From: Nostoc sp. HK-01
GTDB lineage: Bacteria > Cyanobacteriota > Cyanobacteriia > Cyanobacteriales > Nostocaceae
Length of the DNA: 64,000 nt
Assembly (NCBI GenBank): GCA_003990705.1
Contig: AP018318.1
Span: 682,001-746,000 of the forward strand
Direction of reading: 5' to 3'
In this document: piece after piece, positions 36,449-45,333 of the stretch
How the letters are laid out: the number at the start of each line of letters is the position of its first letter
How positions within the stretch are numbered: the first letter of the stretch is position 1
The notes under the pieces: model-generated
Database searches by the model: none
What the model was told of the DNA's origin: nothing
Seen by the model: only the letters and a program-made list of their open reading frames with translations
Position numbers and translations under genes: made by a program

Positions 36449-37679
36449 CATCAAAGAGTATATTTATTATGCTTTAAATGATTGTCGGCGAAAAACTTTA
36501 AAGCTAATTGATGATTTAGACGATACTACATTTCGTAATCAATATCATCCTGACTTTAGTCCTGTTGGCTGGCACTTGGGACATATTGCTTACACTGAGT
36601 CTTTATGGTTGCTAGAACACAGCGCGGGTTTAAGGTGTTTATTTCCCCAATACCGCAAGCTGTTTGCAGCCGATGGTTTACCCAAATGTGAACGTGTCCA
36701 ACTGCCAAACTTAGCAGAAATCAGTGATTACTTGCAGACAGTTCGAGACAAAGTGCTGGAATATTTAGAAGTTGCTGATATTGAACCGCAAGAACGTCTC
36801 TGGCGGTTTTTAATTCAGCATGAAAGTCAACACTGTGAAATTCTCAGTTATGTGTGGGAATTGGCGAAGACAGGAAAGGGTGCAGAGGTGCATACTTCGA
36901 CTACGCTCAGTGTACAGCACTCAAAACTCCGCACTCCTATGGTAATGATTCCCGCTGGGGAGTTTGAGCAGGGAAATAATTCTCTGGATGCGTTGGATAA
37001 TGAGAGTCTCTGTCATCGAGTATATCTAGATACTTATTGGATTGACCGTTATCCGGTGACTTGCGGGCAGTATCGGGAATTTATGAGGGCGGGAGGCTAT
37101 GAAAATTCTGAGTGGTGGTCGAAAGCGGGGTGGCAATGGCTACAAACAGCACAGGTAACACAACCACTTTATTGGCATAGCGATCGCAGTTATGATGATC
37201 ATCCAGTCTGCGGTGTAAGTTGGTACGAAGCTGAAGCATATTCGCGGTTTGTTGGCAAGCGTTTGCCCACAGAAGCCGAATGGGAAAAAGCCGCTAGTTG
37301 GGACGCGCAAACTAAACATCGGCGCACCTATCCTTGGGGTGAAGAAATACCCACACCTAAATATTGTAATTGCGATCGCCTGATATCTCAGACAACCCCA
37401 GTTAATGCTTACCCTGAAAGCAAAAGCGCCTACGGCTTATTTGATACTCTGGGTAATGTTTGGGAATGGACAGATTCTTGGTTTGCACCATACCAAGGTT
37501 TCCAAAGTTACCCTTATGTAGGTTATTCTCAAGTTTATTTTGACAACCAGCACCGGGTGTTAAAAGGTGGTAGTTGGGCAACTCGTCCGTGGGTATTACG
37601 TGCTAGTTTTCGTAATTGGTATCATCCTAATGTACGTCAAATCTTTGCTGGGTTTCGCTGTGCTACAAGTTTTAATTAA
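36420..37679 (+). CDS. egtB: ergothioneine biosynthesis sulfoxide synthase EgtB
   Basis: The approximately 419-residue iron enzyme has an N-terminal DinB-like domain (about 1-150) with iron-binding histidines in WHLGHIAYTESLW and IQHESQHCEI. A C-terminal formylglycine-generating-enzyme-like domain (about 180-419) follows, with MIPAGEFEQG, RLPTEAEWEKAA, LGNVWEWT and LKGGSWATRP. It joins hercynine and a cysteinyl thiol with O2. I place the start at GTG 36420, with gggag just upstream. The frame is open further back, inside egtC. The linker near residues 155-172 is derived from a dispersed DNA repeat. Next comes egtD. Confidence 0.87.
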   Translation: MISKLSKSTSIKEYIYYALNDCRRKTLKLIDDLDDTTFRNQYHPDFSPVGWHLGHIAYTESLWLLEHSAGLRCLFPQYRKLFAADGLPKCERVQLPNLAEISDYLQTVRDKVLEYLEVADIEPQERLWRFLIQHESQHCEILSYVWELAKTGKGAEVHTSTTLSVQHSKLRTPMVMIPAGEFEQGNNSLDALDNESLCHRVYLDTYWIDRYPVTCGQYREFMRAGGYENSEWWSKAGWQWLQTAQVTQPLYWHSDRSYDDHPVCGVSWYEAEAYSRFVGKRLPTEAEWEKAASWDAQTKHRRTYPWGEEIPTPKYCNCDRLISQTTPVNAYPESKSAYGLFDTLGNVWEWTDSWFAPYQGFQSYPYVGYSQVYFDNQHRVLKGGSWATRPWVLRASFRNWYHPNVRQIFAGFRCATSFN

Positions 37680-37841
37680 CGAAAACTTATGGCATTTTTA
37701 GTGGTAAATACGCAAATTTAGTGTTAAACCTTGAGTAATCTAGCTCAAGCGTGATGTTATCAGCTATGGCTGTGTGTTTCACTAGCTAGAAGAAAGTTTG
37801 CGCTGACCAATAATCTACTACTGGAACTCTGCGGAGGTTAA

Positions 37842-38879
37842 ATGACAATATCTAAAGCTGTCACCAGCAAAGTTACTTCCCTCAAAAGCATTGAAGAACG
37901 GTTGCAAATACAGCGTTTGATAGAAGCAACACGAGTAGTTACCTCAACTGCTGGGAGTGATGTAGTGAAGGGATTAACTCAAATCCCTAAATCTTTACCC
38001 CCATACTACTTTTATGACGACCAAGGATCTGATTTATTTGAAGAAATCTGTGAATTGCCAGAATATTACGTCACCCGCACAGAAACAGCAATTTTAGAAC
38101 AGTGTGCTGGTGAAATTGCCAAACTTACAGGTAAGTGCGAATTAGTTGAACTTGGCAGTGGTAGTTCTACAAAAACCCGAATTTTGCTGGATGCTTACCA
38201 AAAGTTAGGTTATCTTCAGCGCTATTTACCAATAGATGTTAGTGCTGGAATGTTGGAAAATAGCGCGAGAAAGTTACTCAGAGATTATCCAGGATTGCTA
38301 GTTTACGCACTGGCTGGAACTTATGAAATGGCTTTAGCACAACTCCCGCCAAAACATTCACCAAGTAGAATGATTGGGTTTATTGGTAGTTCTTTGGGAA
38401 ATCTCAAGCCGGAAGAGTGTGATGCTTTCTTTTTACAAATTACCAATGCTCTGCAAGTAGGTGAATATTTCTTACTAGGAGTAGATTTACAAAAACCAAA
38501 AGAAATTTTGGAACCAGCTTACAACGATCGCCAAGGTGTAACAGCAGCGTTTAACATCAATATGCTGGAGCATTTAAATCGCAGGTTTGAAGGTGACTTT
38601 GATACAACCCAATTTGAACACTGGGCGTTTTATAATGAAACTGCCCATCAAATTGAGATGCACTTACGCAGCTTGCGATCGCAAACTGTACACTTAAAAT
38701 CTCTCAACCTCACCGTTAATTTTGCCCCAGGCGAAACTATTTTGACGGAAATATCGCGCAAATTTAACCTAGAAAGTATTCAACAACAACTCAAAACACA
38801 AGGTTTAGTTCCAATTCAAACCTGGACAGACTCAAATCAATGGTTTGGTTTGTTGTTATGTCAGTTGCAATCTGTCTAA
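37842..38879 (+). CDS. egtD: L-histidine N-alpha-methyltransferase EgtD
   Basis: The 345-residue SAM-dependent enzyme trimethylates the histidine amino group to hercynine, the first step of ergothioneine synthesis. Typical EgtD sequence is seen: LPPYYFYDDQGSDLFEEICE, LPEYYVTRTETAIL, the SAM motif VELGSGSSTKTRILLDA, YLPIDVSAG, and GFIGSSLGNLKPEE. It lies 162 bp after egtB on the same strand. gcggaggtta precedes the ATG. The length is close to the usual 320 to 330 residues, with a slightly longer N-terminus. Confidence 0.92.
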   Translation: MTISKAVTSKVTSLKSIEERLQIQRLIEATRVVTSTAGSDVVKGLTQIPKSLPPYYFYDDQGSDLFEEICELPEYYVTRTETAILEQCAGEIAKLTGKCELVELGSGSSTKTRILLDAYQKLGYLQRYLPIDVSAGMLENSARKLLRDYPGLLVYALAGTYEMALAQLPPKHSPSRMIGFIGSSLGNLKPEECDAFFLQITNALQVGEYFLLGVDLQKPKEILEPAYNDRQGVTAAFNINMLEHLNRRFEGDFDTTQFEHWAFYNETAHQIEMHLRSLRSQTVHLKSLNLTVNFAPGETILTEISRKFNLESIQQQLKTQGLVPIQTWTDSNQWFGLLLCQLQSV

Positions 38880-38942
38880 CTCTTGTTGGGAGCATCCTAA
38901 TACAGTTCAGTTAACGTTTTAAGTTTTTGAATATTCCCCCAA

Positions 38943-38966
38943 CCCCCCTTAAAAAACAGGGGGGCT
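38943..38966. terminator. hairpin between convergent egtD and zinc-ribbon gene
   Basis: Arms ccccccttaa and aggggggct flank a short A-rich loop. This purine/pyrimidine pairing resembles the inner part of the element at 48987-49130. Between convergent genes it may stop transcription from both sides. Confidence 0.45.
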
Positions 38967-38981
38967 AATAAGCATCTTTTA

Positions 38982-39353
38982 TTAAGATGTTGCCACAGCA
39001 ATGACTAAACAAATGAGTAATAAAGCAAGTAATAATAGCCAAGTTTGATTACGTTTTACCCAACCTTGAAAAGTTATGCCAAAACTGCTGTTATGATGCT
39101 GCTGTTCTTGCTGTAACTTGTATTCGGCAATATTTTGATAAAGGGTACATTCTTTGGCGTAGGGACGCTGGGGAAAGTTACAAGTGTCGTCTGCGTGGTA
39201 AGTACAGCGATCGCACAAATACTCGTCCCCGGTCGCGCGATGCAAGGGAATACCGGGATGGCCAAAGGCTTTGAGTGTTGTTCGGCAATGAGGACAGGTA
39301 ATAGCCTGACTCTCAACAAGTTGATGGCAACGGGGACAAGATACAGTAGTCAC
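38982..39353 (-). CDS. zinc-ribbon protein with C-terminal membrane anchor
   Basis: The 123-residue protein has an N-terminal zinc ribbon (CPRCHQLVESQAITCPHC). A second Cys cluster (YLCDRCTYHADDTCNFPQ, then KECTLY) may bind another metal. The tail holds one membrane helix (TWLLLLALLLICLVIAVA), with only a few residues after it. Such tail-anchored zinc-ribbon proteins are common in cyanobacteria but have no known role. The start is a GTG. Confidence 0.8.
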   Translation of the reverse strand: MTTVSCPRCHQLVESQAITCPHCRTTLKAFGHPGIPLHRATGDEYLCDRCTYHADDTCNFPQRPYAKECTLYQNIAEYKLQQEQQHHNSSFGITFQGWVKRNQTWLLLLALLLICLVIAVATS

Positions 39354-39539
39354 AACTTGACCACAAATAAGTAAACACCCTGATTTTAGCGAAAGTTTGG
39401 TTTATCGGGGCAAACAGGCAATAGGGAAATCTCTTTCATCTTTTTACTTTTGCCTTTTAACCCTTCGGGTTCGCCATTTGCTTTATGCCGGGAAACCCGT
39501 CCACCGCAATGGCTCACTTTTTACTTTTGCCTTGCAGTA

Positions 39540-41051
39540 CTATCCCAAAAATAGTTTGTATGCCAAATTCTGGCTTTCATCCCAATATTGATAACCAAGG
39601 GTATCGAGAAAGGCTTGCCATTCTTGCATTTCATGAGGTGGTACTTGCATACCCACAACAATACGCCCATAGTCTGCGCCGTTGTTACGATAGTGGAACA
39701 TACTGATATTCCAGTTGGGACTCATGGAACCGACAAACTTCATCAATGCGCCGGGACGTTCGGGAAACTCAAACCGATAAAGTAATTCATTATGGGCGAG
39801 GTGTGAGTGTCCGCCTACCATGTGGCGTAAATGTAATTTAGTAAGTTCATCATCGGTTAAGTCGATGGTTTTAAAACCGCAAGTTTCAAAAGTTTCTAGC
39901 ATCTTGGCTTTGTCAGCACGGTTTTGAATTTGCACACCAACAAAAATATGGGCTTCCTTTTCATCGGCAATGCGATAGTTAAACTCAGTTAAGTTGCGTT
40001 GACCAATACATTCGCAAAACTTCCGCAGACTACCTTGTTCTTCAGGAATGGCGACTGCAAATATGGCTTCGCGGCGTTCGCCTAATTCGGCGCGTTCGGC
40101 GACAAATCGCAGGCGGTCAAAATTCATATTTGCACCGCAAGCCACAGCCACCAAAGTTTGTCCTTGAATTTGTTCGCGTTCGACGTAGGCTTTAGCAGCT
40201 GCGATCGCCAATGCCCCTGCCGGTTCTAAAATAGAACGAGTATCTTCAAAGACATCTTTAATTGCGGCACAGGTATCATCTGTATCCACCAAAATAATTT
40301 CATCCACATATTCTTGGCACAGGCGGAAGGTTTCTTCCCCCACTTCTCGCACTGCTACCCCATCCGCAAACAAACCAACTTGCGACAACCGCACCCGATG
40401 TCCGGCTTTTAATGATTGGTTCATGGCATCAGCATCAACAGGTTCCACACCAATAATTTTAATTTCTGGTCGCAACCTTTTCACATAGGCCCCAATTCCC
40501 GAAATCAAACCACCGCCACCAATAGCCACAAAAATTGCGTGAATGGGTTGCTGGTATTGGCGCAAAATTTCCATACCGATGGTTCCCTGACCAGCAATTA
40601 CATCAGGGTCATCAAAAGGATGAATAAAAGTTAAACCTTTTTCTGCTTCTAGTTGTCGCGCATAAGTGTATGCGTCATCGTAGGTATTGCCATGTAATAC
40701 CACTTGTCCACCCCTAGCTTTAACTGCATCTACCTTTACTTGGGGTGTGGTGACAGGCATAACGATAATAGCAGTTGTTCCCAAGCGACTGGCGGCTAAA
40801 GCCACACCTTGAGCATGATTTCCCGCCGAAGCCGCAATGACACCTTGTGCTAACAAATCTGGCGGTAAGTTGGCCATTTTGTTGTATGCACCCCGCAGCT
40901 TGAAAGAAAACACCGACTGCATATCTTCTCGCTTTAATAGCAGCTGATTATTCAGCCGCTTGGAGAGATTCGGGGCATACTCCAGTGGGGTTTCTTGGGC
41001 AACATCGTACACACGGGCGGTCAATATTTGTACTAGATAGTCGCAAAGCAT
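39540..41051 (-). CDS. ilvA: threonine ammonia-lyase, biosynthetic
   Basis: This is a 503-residue PLP enzyme that deaminates threonine to 2-oxobutanoate, the first step of isoleucine synthesis. Lys51 in SVFSFKLRGAYNK is the Schiff-base lysine. ASAGNHAQGVALAA binds substrate and AIGGGGLISGIG holds the PLP phosphate. Two ACT-like regulatory domains fill residues 325-503 (LTEFNYRIADEKEAHIFVGV and LLYRFEFPERPGALMKFV), the length of the long, isoleucine-inhibited form. The gene stands alone, with no ilv neighbours. Confidence 0.95.
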   Translation of the reverse strand: MLCDYLVQILTARVYDVAQETPLEYAPNLSKRLNNQLLLKREDMQSVFSFKLRGAYNKMANLPPDLLAQGVIAASAGNHAQGVALAASRLGTTAIIVMPVTTPQVKVDAVKARGGQVVLHGNTYDDAYTYARQLEAEKGLTFIHPFDDPDVIAGQGTIGMEILRQYQQPIHAIFVAIGGGGLISGIGAYVKRLRPEIKIIGVEPVDADAMNQSLKAGHRVRLSQVGLFADGVAVREVGEETFRLCQEYVDEIILVDTDDTCAAIKDVFEDTRSILEPAGALAIAAAKAYVEREQIQGQTLVAVACGANMNFDRLRFVAERAELGERREAIFAVAIPEEQGSLRKFCECIGQRNLTEFNYRIADEKEAHIFVGVQIQNRADKAKMLETFETCGFKTIDLTDDELTKLHLRHMVGGHSHLAHNELLYRFEFPERPGALMKFVGSMSPNWNISMFHYRNNGADYGRIVVGMQVPPHEMQEWQAFLDTLGYQYWDESQNLAYKLFLG

Positions 41052-41108
41052 GGTGTCAAAGGTTAGCAGATGCCAGATAGATGTTAATTTTACGGTACTT
41101 GTGTACTC

Positions 41109-41141
41109 AGATTCCTGACTTCTTTGAGAAGTCGCGGATCT
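41109..41141. repeat. 33-bp palindrome, copy 6 (imperfect)
   Basis: Arms agattcctgacttct and agaagtcgcggatct pair with several mismatches and enclose a ttg centre. It is a decayed member of the family seen at 9201 and 35048. It lies 3' of the Uma2 gene on the minus strand. Confidence 0.55.
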
Positions 41142-41177
41142 TTTCGCTGGAAAATAGTTGTTGTATCTCTACAACAA

Positions 41178-41837
41178 CTAAATTGTGTCTGGGTCAATAT
41201 TTAATTCTCGTAATTTCGCAGCTAAACGTTCTGCAACTTCTTCTGGTGTCGAAATTAATTTGCCTGAAGGTGTAAAAAATCGCAATAATCCTTGATGAAT
41301 TCCCAAATATAAATTTAACTGTTGACTCCACAAATGCCCTTGAGGATTTTGTTCCAAGGGTTGATACACTCCATCTAACAAATGATACCCAGCAAATTCT
41401 AAACTCTCTGGGTCAAACCAAAAATAATCAGGAGTACGAAAAGTATCTTGATAAATCTGTTTTTTTAAACCTTTATCAGTATCCGCAGTTTTTGGCGAAA
41501 GAATTTCGACAATTACGTTAGGATACTTACCCTCTTCTTGCCAAACTACCCAACTTTTTCGCGTTCGGCGTTCAGTTCCTAGCACTACAAAAAAATCTGG
41601 GCCGCGAAAGTCTTCCGATTTGCGCTGATTAGGACTGTAGTAAATTGTCAGATTAGCCGCTGCGTAAAAGTCTTGTCTGTCCCGCCACAACCATTCCAGA
41701 CATTTCAAAAGTAAGATGATCTGTCGTAGATGCAGTTCAGTTTCCAACGGAGGCTCATCACTATATAAGTCACCAGGGGGAAAGATAACATCTTCTGGTG
41801 TGTCTTGACGAGTGTTGAAATCTTGAGCAAGAGACAT
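41178..41837 (-). CDS. Uma2-family endonuclease-like protein (DUF820)
   Basis: The 219-residue protein has the PD-(D/E)XK-like core of the Uma2 family, which is greatly expanded in cyanobacteria. Core motifs are RGPDFFVVLG (Asp), PNVIVEILSPKTADTDKG (Glu and Ser/Lys), YFWFDPESLEFAGYHL, and a final basic segment (EEVAERLAAKLRELNIDPD). Nuclease activity has generally been inferred from fold, and the biological role is not settled. It is transcribed toward ilvA and diverges from the MtfA-like gene. Confidence 0.87.
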   Translation of the reverse strand: MSLAQDFNTRQDTPEDVIFPPGDLYSDEPPLETELHLRQIILLLKCLEWLWRDRQDFYAAANLTIYYSPNQRKSEDFRGPDFFVVLGTERRTRKSWVVWQEEGKYPNVIVEILSPKTADTDKGLKKQIYQDTFRTPDYFWFDPESLEFAGYHLLDGVYQPLEQNPQGHLWSQQLNLYLGIHQGLLRFFTPSGKLISTPEEVAERLAAKLRELNIDPDTI

Positions 41838-41914
41838 GGCGGAGATAAAGTGATCTGGAGTATGTGTCTAGTGTAATGGCTAGTCATGTGGTGCGATCGC
41901 TATACTAACTAACA

Positions 41915-42763
41915 GTGGCACAGCATCATACAAAATCAATGGGTGCAGCAATTATTATTTTTCTCATCCTGGGATTGATTGTCACCGCGATTTTTATCAG
42001 TCCCATTTTGACTAAACGGCGACGCAAGCGTATTCAAAAGCGTCCTTTTCCGCCCCTTTGGAGTGCTGTTATTGAAAATAATCTCCCGATTTACTTACGC
42101 CTAACTCCCGAAGAACGCCGACGACTGCAAGGACATATTCAAGTATTTTTAGCAGAAAAGCAATTTATTGGCTGTCAAGGCTTACAAGTCACAGCAGAAA
42201 TGAAAATTATGATTGCGGCTGTTGCTTGTTTACTTCTGCTAAATGAACGCGGTGAATACTTTCCTAAACTGCGTTCTATTTTGATTTATCCCAGCACTTA
42301 TTTTGTCAATCAAACTGTGGCGGTAAGTGATTATGTTGTAGAAGAAAGGCGTGATGCCAGACTAGGGGAATCTTGGGTAAAAGACCAAGTAATATTATCT
42401 TGGGAACAGGTGCAAAGAGACACCCAAAATTGGAGTGATGGACATAATGTTGTGCTGCATGAATTTGCCCATCAATTAGACCAAGCAGATGGTAAAGCTG
42501 AGGGTGTACCAATTCTGCCCAATAAATCAGATTATCTTGTTTGGGCGCAGGTAATGACAGCAGAATATCAACAACTTTGTAATGATGTTCAACAAAATAT
42601 CAAAACTGTCATTGATAGTTATGGCGCGACTAATCCCGCAGAGTTTTTTGCAGTGGCGACTGAGACTTTCTTTGAAAAGCCGCAGCAATTATTGAAAAAG
42701 CATTCAGCACTTTATGAGTTATTAAACAGATACTATCAAGTCAATCCTGAGCATTGGATTTAA
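41915..42763 (+). CDS. MtfA-like zinc-dependent peptidase (M90)
   Basis: The 282-residue protein has an N-terminal membrane segment (AIIIFLILGLIVTAIFIS) and then a soluble domain like E. coli MtfA. LTPEERRRLQGHIQVFLAEK, the HExxH zinc motif in VVLHEFAHQLDQADG near residue 188, and a possible third ligand Glu in FAVATETFFEKP are visible. MtfA is an aminopeptidase linked to Mlc binding in E. coli. Here the membrane anchor is an added feature. The start is a GTG at 41915. An ATG at 41939 is possible and keeps the anchor. Confidence 0.85.
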   Translation: MAQHHTKSMGAAIIIFLILGLIVTAIFISPILTKRRRKRIQKRPFPPLWSAVIENNLPIYLRLTPEERRRLQGHIQVFLAEKQFIGCQGLQVTAEMKIMIAAVACLLLLNERGEYFPKLRSILIYPSTYFVNQTVAVSDYVVEERRDARLGESWVKDQVILSWEQVQRDTQNWSDGHNVVLHEFAHQLDQADGKAEGVPILPNKSDYLVWAQVMTAEYQQLCNDVQQNIKTVIDSYGATNPAEFFAVATETFFEKPQQLLKKHSALYELLNRYYQVNPEHWI

Positions 42764-42828
42764 TCGATATATCGTGCTAGTCAATCAATATTTAGTCTGA
42801 CGATGATCAAGATATGTGCAACTTCACA

Positions 42829-43137
42829 TTAAATTCGTATAAGCTCTTTTACTTGTTTAACTAAATGGGTAAAGTCGTTTTTTGGTTCATTTGTTAGACT
42901 TCTCCCAAGCCACATCAAGTCTATTAATTCTGCTTTTTATTCCTCGGAAAATTCCTCAATATATTTGTGTAGTATGATTAATGAACATTTTCCGGTGATG
43001 TGGAAATCATCTAAATAATTAGACAATTTATCTAAAAATGTTTCAACTGGTTTTATTCTTCCAGAACCTCTTGATCCATGAATTAATTCAGCTATTTCTA
43101 GAAGCTTATCTATTTTATTTATTGGCAAAAATATCAT
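42829..43137 (-). pseudogene. DUF3775-like gene interrupted by one stop codon
   Basis: Read on the minus strand, 66 codons end at a TAA (42937-42939). The same frame then continues as KAELIDLMWLGRSLTNEPKN to a second stop at 42829. The segment EEFSEE-stop-KAELIDLMWLGR matches what I recall of the DUF3775 core, where a Gln is common at that point. One C-to-T change (CAA to TAA) would explain it. The first half (MIFLPINKIDKLLEIAELIH) is less family-like. The alternatives are a recently broken gene or a base-calling error. Confidence 0.6.
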
Positions 43138-43477
43138 ATATCTATGTATTGATTAAATTCAAAAATTACAAATTAAAGTTTAGCTATATGCGTTAACAAA
43201 ACTTTCCTAATGCAAAAACATATTAACTAATTAATCCTTCAATTTATACTTAATTATGACAGTTTAGTGTTTGAATTTAGGTCTTACCAACAGTTTGAAA
43301 TGTATAATATGATGTATAACGTTTGAGTTTGTCACAAAAATTCAAAAATTTGAGAGGTTCTCTAGAATTTTGTATAACTTTCAAGTAGTAAAATGTTAGT
43401 ATCACAGAGAAAACTATAAGATTGCAGATATTAATAAAAGTTAAAATTCAGGATCTGGGGAGCAGGTTTTTTGTCCT
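43138..43477. other. 340-bp AT-rich region upstream of the NACHT gene
   Basis: No gene is visible. The sequence is strongly AT-rich with several TATAAT-like stretches (tataatatga near 43304). It probably contains the promoter of the broken NACHT gene and that of the DUF3775-like remnant. Confidence 0.4.
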
Positions 43478-43982
43478 ATGGTCAAGCGATCGCTCCAAGC
43501 ATCACTCAAAGGAATTCAAGAGGCTAAAAGAGCATTTGCACGCAAGGGGTGGACACAAGACAACCTAGCTGGAGAAATTAATATTAAGACTAGACAACCG
43601 ATTTGGCGATTTTTTAGTGGTCGTCCGGTTGAGCGTCATACCTTTATCGAAATTTGCGCGGTACTGGAATTAAATTGGCGGGAGATTGCGACTAATCCCC
43701 CCGCAGAATTTATTGAACGAGAAGAATTCCGCCAGCCCCCGGTTGGGGATATTGATACACTAGTGCAACAAGTGCGATCGCAGCGCTTCGAGAAAATTCA
43801 AGACCAGTGTGGTATTTTGCAGTTATTGGACATCAGCCACCCTGTGGCGATCGATGACATATATATAGATGTGAATATTTTGGAGGACATTCCTAGTTTT
43901 CAGTATTTAGAAATTACCGAACTGCAAAACCTTGATCCTAAAGAATTTGACCGGGTTGGCTTAGGTGAAGTATCTCAGACAC
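43478..43982 (+). pseudogene. NACHT NTPase gene, 5' fragment
   Basis: The first 168 codons encode the N-terminal part of a cyanobacterial NACHT (NLR-like STAND) protein. A helix-turn-helix-like module (GIQEAKRAFARKGWTQDNLA, then TRQPIWRFFSGRPVERHTFI) is followed by DIDTLVQQVRSQRFEKIQDQ and DISHPVAIDDIYIDVNILED, which normally leads into the P-loop. The frame runs into an IS element at 43983 and stops at 44038 inside it. Removing the element and one 9-bp duplicate restores a continuous 770-residue frame with the fragment at 45334. Confidence 0.85.
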
Positions 43983-45324
43983 TTCAAGGGGCGACAAGCC
44001 AGTTAAAGAGCTTGCTGTATAAGCTTCATAGCCCTTAAACCTCGCTGATAATATGCTTGCTTATTGCGACTGAAACCGGCCAGTTCCTCGACCCATGCTT
44101 GACACTCATGCCAAGCAACTATCCAATTTTGACCATATAAACCTATCCAGAAATTACTGTGACGTTTCTCATTTCTATTTTTTTCTTGGCTACGACAAAT
44201 ATATGATTCTTGTTTTTGAAATTTAGTCCTTTGTCCATGTAACCAAGCACTGGTCATAGCTAAAGCAATTAAGAATATTAAACGTACAAGTCTATCAGGA
44301 TTAGCTTGAGAACTTTCCAAATTGTAACCGCCAGTTTTACAATCTTTGAACATGGCTTCAATCCCAAAGCGTTGAGTATATATTTTGAGGGCAGTATTTA
44401 AATCAGGCAAATTAGTTAATAAATACCAAGCTTCCTTTTCTTGTTTACTTCTATACTTTCTTTTCCAGTAGACTGCTAAATTAAACCGACCAAAACCTTT
44501 TTTCTGAGTCAACTTAACATTGGGATAAAATTGACGAATACCAGGGTAAATCTCAATGCTACTTAAAGACTGAAATTTTTGTCTTTTTTCTTGAAAAGTC
44601 GTATCCTTTTTTTGACGAAATACAAAACTCTGGTTCTGCTTGTGGAGCCAATGCGCCAGTTCTACGCTATGAAATTCTCTATCCCCGATAATCACTAATT
44701 TATACTTTTTTAATAAACGGATTACTGGGCGGAATACTTTTTGCTGTTCTTCTAAGTTACTGCTACCATCTTTTTCTAATAAGCACCAATATATTGGCCA
44801 TGCTCTTTTTTGGTAAATCACACTTACCATCAATATATTATTTTCTTTCCACTGTGTTCTATCCATCGCAATTGTTAACTGTGACCCTACTTTAAAATTT
44901 TGGTTAATTATTGCTTCAATGATAGGGAACCACAACAAGACTACACTCAAAGCATTTAGTGTTAAAAACCTTTGTAAATGCCGCCTACGACTATTTTGTT
45001 GTATAGGTAAAGGTAGTGTTGCTGCTAATCTTTCTATCCTGACCTGTTTCTGATTTTGTAACAACCACACCAACATCTTCAGAGTGATTAGCTGTGCTTT
45101 ATTTAGGTATTTTTCTAAGAAGTTTTGGTAGAATGATGCCAGCATTATGACGACGGTCTTGGTCAAATTACGAGACCGTTCTTTTTTACCACGAAACTGA
45201 TCTCCACAGAAGAGTCTACTACCCCTATACAGTTCATTCTCAATAAGCATCTAATTTTTTCAAGGAGTCTGTGCCTCCCAAACCTTTATCTGTCCTGATT
45301 TAGAGGCGATTGTCGCCCCTTGAA
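43983..45324. mobile_element. IS4-family insertion sequence, complete, 1342 bp
   Basis: Perfect 15-bp terminal inverted repeats (ttcaaggggcgacaa at 43983-43997 and its complement at 45310-45324) bound the element. Both sides carry the 9-bp target duplication ctcagacac (43974-43982 and 45325-45333). One transposase gene fills the element on the minus strand. Intact ends, an intact transposase and an unmutated duplication point to a recent insertion. Confidence 0.93.
44003..45145 (-). CDS. IS4-family DDE transposase
   Basis: The approximately 380-residue transposase carries the DDE triad: Asp in IAMDRTQWKEN, Asp in LVIIGDREFHS, and the IS4-type YREK signature Y-x2-R-x3-E-x6-K in YTQRFGIEAMFKDCK. 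I favour a start at MLASFYQNFLEKYLNKAQ (45145). An in-frame ATG at 45250 would add 35 residues of unlike composition and lies close to the element end. No frameshift or stop is seen, so the enzyme may be active. Confidence 0.9.
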   Translation of the reverse strand: MLASFYQNFLEKYLNKAQLITLKMLVWLLQNQKQVRIERLAATLPLPIQQNSRRRHLQRFLTLNALSVVLLWFPIIEAIINQNFKVGSQLTIAMDRTQWKENNILMVSVIYQKRAWPIYWCLLEKDGSSNLEEQQKVFRPVIRLLKKYKLVIIGDREFHSVELAHWLHKQNQSFVFRQKKDTTFQEKRQKFQSLSSIEIYPGIRQFYPNVKLTQKKGFGRFNLAVYWKRKYRSKQEKEAWYLLTNLPDLNTALKIYTQRFGIEAMFKDCKTGGYNLESSQANPDRLVRLIFLIALAMTSAWLHGQRTKFQKQESYICRSQEKNRNEKRHSNFWIGLYGQNWIVAWHECQAWVEELAGFSRNKQAYYQRGLRAMKLIQQAL

Positions 45325-45333
45325 CTCAGACAC

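Noticed and set aside
43478-44038. A 186-residue intact regulator gene
   Set aside because: The last 18 codons lie in the IS element. The true reading is the 5' part of the interrupted NACHT gene.
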